Origin: Bacteroidales bacterium UBA755
GTDB lineage: Bacteria > Bacteroidota > Bacteroidia > Bacteroidales > UBA932
NCBI GenBank assembly: GCA_002297815.1
Contig: DBKH01000033.1
Span: 1 to 6,421 of the forward strand
Direction of reading: 5' to 3'
DNA length: 6,421 nt
The position numbers and the translations under genes were made by a program. Within the stretch, counting starts at the first letter, position 1, and each line of letters starts with the position of its first letter. The notes beneath the pieces were generated by a model that had not been told where the DNA came from, ran no database searches, and worked only from the letters and a program-made list of their open reading frames with translations. Below, one piece after another: positions 1 to 5,762 of this stretch.

Positions 1-515
1 CCGACAAGCGTCTGCTGGAAGGACTGAATTAGCATGAAATAGCTGAATGCGCGCACAGCATGAGCCTGAGCGATGATGCAACTAATCTCATTGGCGTCAC
101 CTGTCGCTGAGCCCGCAGAGGAGATGATGTAGTTGACATTGCTAATGATTTCGTAGAAATATTCCCACGTGAAGTAGCAACGCCAGATTTTGCTGGTGTA
201 GCGGTTGCGCTGGTCGTAGTTGTAGTCATGCCAGAACCACCCCGCTCCTTGGGCGGTCTGAACCATGTCATCGCCCATGAGGTCGGCTGCGAGCGTCACC
301 GCCATGTTCCCGAAACATTGGTGAGCGTTAGCAGTGACAAAGTCGAGACGGTTGTACATTGTCGCATAGACTCCGTTCATGGCTACTTGCAAACCTTCGA
401 CATCGGCAAGAATCTTTTCCTTGTCAACATCTGTTGTGGGGGAGGTCTCCATCAATGAAGAGCATGAGCTGCAAATTGTCGCAGCCAATATCATAACGAT
501 TGGAAATCTTTTCAT
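1..515 (-). CDS. SusD/RagB-like outer-membrane lipoprotein, N-terminal part (3' end beyond window)
   Basis: This is the 5' part of a SusD-family gene: 171 codons are visible and the frame is open to base 1. The ATG at 515-513 begins MKRFPIVMILAATICSSCSS, a lipoprotein signal peptide with the S-S-C cleavage site at Cys18, so the mature protein should be lipid-anchored and, in this family, surface exposed. The text after it fits the SusD N-terminus: acidic/Thr-rich residues 23-34, then a helix around EGLQVAMNGVYATMYN (40-55). Residues 149-167 (AQAHAVRAFSYFMLIQSFQ) match the conserved SusD TPR-like helix, usually of the form A-E-A-x-x-x-R-A-x-x-Y-F. SusD proteins are the substrate-binding lid on the SusC transporter. 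The start lies 5 bases after the stop of the SusC-like gene, the normal susC-susD order. No Shine-Dalgarno sequence is visible (TAAGCTTTATG). The family is usually about 500-600 residues, so most of the protein is outside the window. The family call is firm; the substrate is unknown. Confidence 0.93.
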   Translation of the reverse strand, partial: MKRFPIVMILAATICSSCSSLMETSPTTDVDKEKILADVEGLQVAMNGVYATMYNRLDFVTANAHQCFGNMAVTLAADLMGDDMVQTAQGAGWFWHDYNYDQRNRYTSKIWRCYFTWEYFYEIISNVNYIISSAGSATGDANEISCIIAQAHAVRAFSYFMLIQSFQQTLV

Positions 516-520
516 AAAGC
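516..520 (-). other. 5-base gap between SusC-like and SusD-like genes
   Basis: The coding strand reads TAA-GCTTT-ATG. There is no room for a separate promoter or terminator and no Shine-Dalgarno sequence, so the SusD-like gene must be co-transcribed with the receptor and is probably translationally coupled to it. This matches the equal amounts needed for a SusCD complex. Confidence 0.6.
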
Positions 521-3500
521 TTAGAATTTAATGTCCACACCAAGTGAGACCGTACGGTTCGGGGTGTAAGTGTAGGAGGTGGATCCAGTAAAGCTGCTCT
601 GAGGATTCAATCCCTTTAGTGCGCTGAACATCATTAAGTTGTCACCAGAAGCGTAAAGACGTAGTGAACGAATATGGTACTTCTCCAATCTAGTGTTCTT
701 GAATGTGTAGCCAGCCGAAACACTCTTGATGCTGAAATATGACGCGTTGATGAGGAATCGGTCGTTGATGACAGTCGTGGCGGTGGTGGTGATCTTCGGG
801 ACATCTGTAATCTGCCCAGCCTCAGTCCATGCACGCAGAGAGTTTACGTGATATGTCTGACCCACGTAAGACGGTTCCATCAGGGAGTTGTAGGTGCTGT
901 CATAGATCTTGCCGCCCAAGGAATATGTGAACAGGGCTGAGATGTCCAGATTCTTAATGTGAAGGCTGGACGACAGTGAGCCGTAGATGTCAGGCAGCCT
1001 GCTGCCGCAGAGCCATTTGCATCCTGAAGCAATGGTAGCATTGTTAGTCACGTACTCGCTACCCTTGATCGGAGCACCATTCTCATCCTTGGCGTAGGCA
1101 AGATAAAGCTGCTCTCCGGTTGCGGGATCGACACCAGCACTTCGGGCTATGTAAAATGTGTTTACTGTCTCGCCTTCGCGGATCAGATAAACTCCGTTGT
1201 TGATGTCCTCACCGTTGCCAGTAAGGGACACCACCTTGTTGTTGACTGTAGACCCCATGAGTGTCACGTTCCAGAACAAGTCCGGGGAGTTGAGGATGTC
1301 GTAGCCCAAGGTGATGTCCAATCCGGAGTTGTACATTTTCCCGACATTGGCGTAATAGCCGGGAAAACCCAAGGAGATAGCGATAGGATATTCAAGAAGC
1401 ATGTCCGTTGTGGTCCTTTTGTACCACTCTATGCTTCCGCTCATCCGGCCTAGTACCTTGAATTCGACTCCAAGGTTCACGTTGCCGTTCTTCTCCCATG
1501 TAACATCTTGATTCTCAAGAGAAGAAATGATGGCTCCTGAATATGACCCATTCGGGTAGGTCATGTCATAGAGTGCTTGCCATGCGTAGTAGGAGCCAAT
1601 GTTGTCGTTGCCCTGAATGCCGTAACTGGCTTTCAGCGTCATGTTGTCTATCCAGTCTATTCCTTGCATGAAGGCTTCCTGCGAAACCCTCCAGGACGCT
1701 CCCAGTGACCAGAATGTTCCCCATCTGTTCTTTTTGATGAACCTAGAGGAGCCGTCAGTGCGCAGGCTCGCTGAAAGGTAGTACTTGTCAGCGAAATTGT
1801 AGTTAGCCCTGCATAGCCATGAGTTTATGCTGTAGGTCTCACCAGTGGATGTGGCATCCGCCAGGGTGGATCCCATTCCAAGTTCCGTGAAGTCATCGAA
1901 AGGGAAACCAGTTCTCTGTCCCATCAGATAATGGGATTCGATGTTGTAAAACTCGTGTCCAGCCATCATGTCGATGGTATGCTCACCGAAGACATGCTTG
2001 TAGGACAGCAACTGGTTCCATGTGTAGCTGCGTGTGCGTTGATATTCCTTGGTAAGACGTCCAGAACCTGCCGCGTTTCCATTGTTGCGGTTGTACTTTG
2101 TGGAGTTGTTCTCGTTCAAGATGTCAGCTCCCAGGGATGTGCTCAGCTTGAAGTCACCGAATTTTATTCCCAGATGCCCCCTCAAGTTGACATTATCACT
2201 TATCATGTAATAGTCGTCATCGAAGAGGGTGGCGATGCAGTTACGGTTGTTCTGCGCACCTGCCGGTCTTGAGGAACCGTAGTCGAAGACACGCTTGCCA
2301 TTTTCAAGAATGGCATTTCCGTCTGCGTCAACCTCGTACACCGGGTAGATCGGAGCCATCATCATGGCTGTGTACCAGATGTTGTTGGCTTGGGTCCCGG
2401 ATGCTCCGAGGTAGTCGCTTTTGGAATTGGAATAATTGGCACTGAGACCGAACTCGAACCAATCGTAAGGTGTGAATTCGGCTCCGAGTCTGGCTGTGAT
2501 GCGTCGGAAAGATGTTGTGGAGATTGTTCCGTTTTCGTCAAGGTAGCCAAGAGATGCAAGGTACTTGCTCACATCTGATGCTCCGGACATTGAAAAGAGA
2601 TACTCCTGACGTGTCGGAAGTTTGGCTTTTGCCTCTCCAAGCCAATCTGCAGAGTATTTGGCCACTGCATCCCCTACGACCTTTCCGTCCGCATCGAAAA
2701 GATTCTCCACGTCCTTGTCGAAGATGTTGTACTTGTTGTTTATGCCGAGGACATTCTTTGCAAGACGAGACGGAGTCAAAGACACCGCCTTGCCTGGAAG
2801 GTAGCCTTCTGTGTAAACGAGATCGTTGTATGTCGCCCTGTACATCTGTTCCATGTACTGTGTGGCATTGACTGTCTCGTACGGGCTGATTGCCATTGAG
2901 TTGAAACCAACGCGCGCGGTAAAGTCTATTGAAATCTTTTCATCGACATTTCCTCCGCTTTTGGTGGTCACGATGACCACTCCGTTGGCTCCTCTGGAAC
3001 CGTAGAGTGCTCCCGCAGATGCGTCCTTAAGCACGGACAAGCTTTCGATGTCGTTGAGGTTGAGTGAGTTGAGACTCCCATCGTAAGGAATGCCGTCCAC
3101 GACAATCAGTGGAGAACTGCTTGCGTTGATGGATCCGAATCCTCTTACCATGATGCCGGCTCCGCTGCCTGGCTGTCCGCTTCCGGATGTGGTCATCACA
3201 CCGGACATCTGTCCGTCAAGCATTTTGGAGACATCTGCCACAGGTCTGTCCCTCAGCTTCTCGCCTCTTATCGTTTCCGCTGAACCCGTGAACGATTCCT
3301 TGGATGCTGTACCGTAAGCCACCACAAGGACGTCATCAAGAACATTGACATCAGCTGCCATCGCGACATTGAGCGTGGACCGCCCATTCACAGCGATGGT
3401 CTGTTCCTGCATCCCAAGGCATGAGAACACGAGGATCGCGTCTGATGGGACCGAGATGGAATATTTCCCGTCTAAGTCGGTGATTGAATGGTTGCTTCCG

Positions 3501-3646
3501 CCTTTTTCAAGGACAGCTACTCCAGGCAGTGGTGCGTTGCCAAAAATATCAGTCACCTGACCGGTGACTGATATTTTCTGTGCCGACAACGGCAGCATTG
3601 CCGCAAGCAGTGCCAGCAACGTGAGCAGAATTGTGTTCTTTCTCAT
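521..3646 (-). CDS. SusC/RagA-family TonB-dependent outer-membrane receptor
   Basis: Complete 1041-residue gene, a usual length for SusC-type TonB-dependent transporters, which import large nutrients (glycans or peptides) across the outer membrane using TonB energy. Residues 1-22 form a signal peptide ending in L-S-A before Gln23. Residues 24-100 are a carboxypeptidase-regulatory-like beta domain (VTGQVTD 27-33, PLPGVAVLEKG 39-49, TDLDGKYSISVP 56-67). A TonB-box-like stretch DDVLVVAYGT follows at 104-113. The plug domain is at about 115-230, with MVRGFGSIN (166-174), VVDGIPYDG (182-190) and the family signature LKDASAGALYGSRGANGVV (206-224). The rest is the 22-strand-type barrel, ending in SLGVDIKF with the terminal Phe expected for BAM-dependent assembly. 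There is no N-terminal STN domain, so it is unlikely to signal directly to an anti-sigma factor. It starts one base after the stop of the upstream lipoprotein gene and ends 5 bases before the SusD-like start. A perfect inverted repeat lies at codons 24-35. Substrate is not deducible. Confidence 0.97.
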   Translation of the reverse strand: MRKNTILLTLLALLAAMLPLSAQKISVTGQVTDIFGNAPLPGVAVLEKGGSNHSITDLDGKYSISVPSDAILVFSCLGMQEQTIAVNGRSTLNVAMAADVNVLDDVLVVAYGTASKESFTGSAETIRGEKLRDRPVADVSKMLDGQMSGVMTTSGSGQPGSGAGIMVRGFGSINASSSPLIVVDGIPYDGSLNSLNLNDIESLSVLKDASAGALYGSRGANGVVIVTTKSGGNVDEKISIDFTARVGFNSMAISPYETVNATQYMEQMYRATYNDLVYTEGYLPGKAVSLTPSRLAKNVLGINNKYNIFDKDVENLFDADGKVVGDAVAKYSADWLGEAKAKLPTRQEYLFSMSGASDVSKYLASLGYLDENGTISTTSFRRITARLGAEFTPYDWFEFGLSANYSNSKSDYLGASGTQANNIWYTAMMMAPIYPVYEVDADGNAILENGKRVFDYGSSRPAGAQNNRNCIATLFDDDYYMISDNVNLRGHLGIKFGDFKLSTSLGADILNENNSTKYNRNNGNAAGSGRLTKEYQRTRSYTWNQLLSYKHVFGEHTIDMMAGHEFYNIESHYLMGQRTGFPFDDFTELGMGSTLADATSTGETYSINSWLCRANYNFADKYYLSASLRTDGSSRFIKKNRWGTFWSLGASWRVSQEAFMQGIDWIDNMTLKASYGIQGNDNIGSYYAWQALYDMTYPNGSYSGAIISSLENQDVTWEKNGNVNLGVEFKVLGRMSGSIEWYKRTTTDMLLEYPIAISLGFPGYYANVGKMYNSGLDITLGYDILNSPDLFWNVTLMGSTVNNKVVSLTGNGEDINNGVYLIREGETVNTFYIARSAGVDPATGEQLYLAYAKDENGAPIKGSEYVTNNATIASGCKWLCGSRLPDIYGSLSSSLHIKNLDISALFTYSLGGKIYDSTYNSLMEPSYVGQTYHVNSLRAWTEAGQITDVPKITTTATTVINDRFLINASYFSIKSVSAGYTFKNTRLEKYHIRSLRLYASGDNLMMFSALKGLNPQSSFTGSTSYTYTPNRTVSLGVDIKF
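3543..3577 (-). repeat. Perfect 15-bp inverted repeat in the 5' coding part of the SusC-like gene
   Basis: On the coding strand the arms are AAAATATCAGTCACC and GGTGACTGATATTTT, separated by GGTCA; all 15 pairs match. It covers nucleotides 70-104 of the gene, codons 24-35, directly after the signal-peptide codons. In the mRNA this would fold into a 15-bp hairpin with a 5-nt loop, the five G-C pairs mostly near the loop. The 3' arm runs into five consecutive U residues, so it looks like a weak intrinsic terminator or attenuator. The encoded VTG-x-VTD pattern is common in this domain and could account for the inner pairs but not the outer A/T-rich ones. Function is not established: attenuation, translational control, an RNA-binding site or a DNA recombination site are all possible. 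Confidence 0.85.
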
Positions 3647-3660
3647 ATTACTCTTTTATG
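3641..3660 (-). promoter_or_regulatory. Translational coupling junction, lipoprotein stop to SusC-like start
   Basis: The coding strand reads AAAGAGTAATATGAG: the TAA stop of the upstream lipoprotein (3650-3648), one base, then the ATG of the receptor (3646-3644). The only ribosome-binding-like sequence is the A/G-rich AAAAGAG inside the last codons of the upstream gene. The spacing suggests that ribosomes finishing the lipoprotein re-initiate on the receptor, so the two proteins would be made from one mRNA in linked amounts. Coupling is inferred from the spacing only. Confidence 0.6.
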
Positions 3661-5741
3661 CAACGGGTGGCTGCACCGTGTGTGCGGTTGAGCATTGATT
3701 CGCTAGCAGGGTTGCCCCAAGCCAAGCATTCGTAAAACACGGTGTTTGAATTGTCTGTGCAAGTGTTGTAGTACCCGCTTCCTCCCACACTTTGGAGCGT
3801 GCCGTTATTAGGGTCGAGTTTACCTACTAGTGGGAACCAGTACTCTTTGCCTGCTTTCGTCTTGTAACGGAAGCCGATGCACTTGTCGTAATCCTGGAAC
3901 CAAGGGTACGACTCGTCATAGGCCCCGTCATCATTGAGTGAACCCTTTTTCTTGTACTCATTGCGGAAACCCCAACCGCTTCCCGCGGCAGGAATACGCC
4001 ATCCCTCAGGGCATGGGTCGTAGATTGTCTTGGCGTTGGTCTTACCGCCCCAAAGATCGTTGTTCTGGAGAGAGGCTTTGTCCGTAAGCCAATCCACTAC
4101 CGGCCATGCACTTGAAGGCGCACCGTAGAACACATCCGGATGCTCAATCGCCAGCTGGAGATTGGTGCTTGTGTTGTCGTTGTAGGTTGGTCTTTCCTCA
4201 ATCTTCATGTAGATCTGGTTTCCATTGATGTCGTACATGCGTTTCTGAATCTGAGATTCCACATCATCGCTTCCTGGGAACGGATCCTTACGTCCCCATT
4301 GGTACATCAGACCAAGGGCATCCTTGCTGTACTTTTGCGCGCTCAAGGCACCGAGATTACGATCCATGTACCTGTAAGTGTTGCCATTTGCATCAGTCCA
4401 TTCGAAAATGTCTGCTTCTGGATTATAGTCCGTTACCCAGACATGCCAACTCCACACGATCCTGTCTCCATCGCGGGCTGCAATCACAGCGTTGCCTTCT
4501 TTGCCGTCAGCAAGCTTGACAACGACAACTCCTTCATTTCCGTTTCCAGAAACGGAACTTACAAGACCTATGGCATCCTGCCAAACGAGAGACGCGTTGT
4601 CAAACTCTAGCGCGGTTGTCGAGTTGCCTTTCACGGCCTTGATTGTCAATGTGCTGCCAGGTTTTACAATGTGGCAGTTGGCGGCCCCAGCGGTGGTGGT
4701 GATCTCAACGATGAAGATTGAACCGGAATATTCAACCTTTCTGTTGTGGTCGTCAGTTGCACTGATTTTGATTTCGAGAGTCTGGCCTATTGAAGCAGGA
4801 GCGTTGTATTTCACTTTGATGATGTCTTCACTGACTGAGACTTCCGTGCTCCATCCCGATGACACCTCCACGGTAGGGGTCCCGGTAATCTTTGCAGGTG
4901 CGAGGTTGAGAACCTTGTATGATAGGGTGAAAGAACCACCAGCCTTGACAGCCATTGAATTTGGCTCTCCGAGAACTGTGATTGAGAGTGGCTCGGATGC
5001 TTTCACCTTGACGCTGACACTCTTTGTCAGGCTTCGTTTGTGAGTGTCGCTTGCGGTAAGCGAAACCTTGACTGTGGTCTCTTCCGTGATCACTTCCGGG
5101 GCTGTCAGTTTGATGGTCCCCTGATAGTTGACATAGTCCACCTTGCCAAGTGCACATGAGTAGTCGCTATTGTCTACAGAAGGCACAAGCTCAAGTGTGG
5201 CCCCTTCGGAACCTGTGACAGTGAAAGGAATCTCCAGAGTTTGCCCAGGATTGATTGTCGGTGCGCTGTTGTCGAAGAATATTCCTAAATCCCCGTAGTC
5301 ATCGTCACCCTTTTCGCCACCACCTGGCTCGTCCTCAGAGCCACCTCCACCGTTGCCTGTTACAGAGACATCCACAAAACGCGATAGCTTTCTGTGATGC
5401 GAGTCGGACACCTTGAGGAACACCTGTGCCTCAAGGTCACTGGAGATTGTCTTGGATGCACTTACCAAGATTACCCCTTGTGCGTTATCATAGTCTATCT
5501 TGCTCAGTTTGCACTTAATCTTGCTGTTGTCTGAGGACGGCTCGAAGTCAAGCGCGGCACCATCTGTGCCAGTGACAGTGAACGGAACCTCTATGGATTC
5601 ACCAGCATTGAGAGACACCTTTTCCGTGTCGAAGATGATGTTAAGCTCCCCATAAGAGTCTGTCAACTCGTTATAAGTGCAGCTGCTCAGTGTCACCGCC
5701 CCCGTTACTATGAGGGCGATGAGGTTAAGAATTCTTTTCAT
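3648..5741 (-). CDS. Surface lipoprotein with three Ig-like repeats and a C-terminal FISUMP domain
   Basis: Complete 697-residue protein. I choose the ATG at 5741 rather than the in-frame TTG one codon upstream, because it gives a standard signal peptide, MKRILNLIALIVTGAVTLSSC, with lipobox L-S-S-C and lipidation at Cys21. Domains in order: Ig-like repeat 1 (about 30-128); a Gly/acidic linker (129-148); Ig-like repeat 2 (149-248), clearly homologous to repeat 1; a more divergent repeat 3 (252-345); and a beta-rich module (353-438) with ANCHIVKPGS near its start and VWSWHVWVTD at its end. The FISUMP domain is at about 446-697, with FEWTDANGNTYRYMDRNLGA, YQWGRKDPFPG, YDPCPEGWRIP (574-584) and a final RCIKE. 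The role is probably binding or adhesion at the cell surface; no catalytic motif is seen. It lies 21 bases after a paralogous FISUMP gene and one base before the SusC-like receptor, which suggests an accessory role in that uptake system. The substrate or ligand is unknown. Confidence 0.9.
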   Translation of the reverse strand: MKRILNLIALIVTGAVTLSSCTYNELTDSYGELNIIFDTEKVSLNAGESIEVPFTVTGTDGAALDFEPSSDNSKIKCKLSKIDYDNAQGVILVSASKTISSDLEAQVFLKVSDSHHRKLSRFVDVSVTGNGGGGSEDEPGGGEKGDDDYGDLGIFFDNSAPTINPGQTLEIPFTVTGSEGATLELVPSVDNSDYSCALGKVDYVNYQGTIKLTAPEVITEETTVKVSLTASDTHKRSLTKSVSVKVKASEPLSITVLGEPNSMAVKAGGSFTLSYKVLNLAPAKITGTPTVEVSSGWSTEVSVSEDIIKVKYNAPASIGQTLEIKISATDDHNRKVEYSGSIFIVEITTTAGAANCHIVKPGSTLTIKAVKGNSTTALEFDNASLVWQDAIGLVSSVSGNGNEGVVVVKLADGKEGNAVIAARDGDRIVWSWHVWVTDYNPEADIFEWTDANGNTYRYMDRNLGALSAQKYSKDALGLMYQWGRKDPFPGSDDVESQIQKRMYDINGNQIYMKIEERPTYNDNTSTNLQLAIEHPDVFYGAPSSAWPVVDWLTDKASLQNNDLWGGKTNAKTIYDPCPEGWRIPAAGSGWGFRNEYKKKGSLNDDGAYDESYPWFQDYDKCIGFRYKTKAGKEYWFPLVGKLDPNNGTLQSVGGSGYYNTCTDNSNTVFYECLAWGNPASESMLNRTHGAATRCIKE
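4998..5654 (-). repeat. Tandem duplicated Ig-like domains encoded in the lipoprotein gene
   Basis: Two consecutive units, residues 30-128 and 149-248, align along their whole length. Unit 1 has YGELNIIFD, SIEVPFTVTGTDGAALDFEP, SSDNS, KIDYDNAQG and SDSHHRKL. Unit 2 has YGDLGIFFD, TLEIPFTVTGSEGATLELVP, SVDNS, KVDYVNYQG and SDTHKRSL in the same order. The DNA has diverged, so the duplication is not recent. The two units are joined by a linker of 20 residues rich in Gly, Asp and Glu (bases 5298-5357). A third, weaker copy at residues 252-345 (bases 4707-4988) keeps the closing motif as TDDHNRKV. Confidence 0.82.
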
Positions 5742-5762
5742 CAAATATTGTCAGATTTTAAT
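5742..5762 (-). other. 21-base intergenic spacer between the two FISUMP genes
   Basis: The spacer is A/T-rich and holds no Shine-Dalgarno-like sequence, no terminator hairpin and no convincing promoter. It reads TAA-ATTAAAATCTGACAATATTTG-ATG across the junction. The AATATTTG before the ATG resembles the Bacteroidales -7 element TAnnTTTG with one mismatch, but it abuts the start codon and would leave almost no leader. A/T-rich leaders without a Shine-Dalgarno are usual for translation start in this phylum. Read-through from the upstream gene is the simplest reading. Confidence 0.6.

Noticed and set aside
781..795. 15-base match CGGTGGTGGTGATCT also at 4691-4705
   Set aside because: Both copies encode an Ile-Thr-Thr-Thr-Ala run in unrelated proteins; the match follows from a simple Thr/Ala repeat and not from shared descent.
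1931..2872. Plus-strand open frames of 113 and 119 codons
   Set aside because: Both lie opposite the barrel-coding part of the SusC-like gene and are shadows of it.
2964..2980. 7-bp inverted repeat GTGGTCA-CGA-TGACCAC
   Set aside because: It falls in the codons of the conserved VIVTTKSG plug motif and is short enough to arise from those codons by chance.
4538..4557. 9-bp inverted repeat TTCCGTTTC-CA-GAAACGGAA in the lipoprotein gene
   Set aside because: A 9-bp repeat with a short centre is not rare in a window of this size, it has no U-tract or gene border beside it, and it lies in the middle of a coding region.
4140..4610. 156-codon plus-strand open frame
   Set aside because: It is antisense to the FISUMP domain, whose conserved motifs prove the minus-strand frame; its product shows no family features.
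4492..5043. 183-codon open frame on the plus strand, opposite the lipoprotein gene
   Set aside because: It lies fully antisense to a well-supported lipoprotein gene, its product has no recognisable domain or signal peptide, and long antisense frames are expected opposite Ser/Thr/Val-rich coding DNA.
5742..5744. TTG one codon upstream as the start of the 697-residue lipoprotein
   Set aside because: The ATG directly after it gives a typical lipoprotein signal peptide and is the usual start codon; the TTG start would add only one residue.
5742..5762. Bacteroidales-type promoter (TAnnTTTG) in the spacer between the FISUMP genes
   Set aside because: AATATTTG has a mismatch at the first position, no TTTG at -33 spacing was seen, and it touches the start codon.
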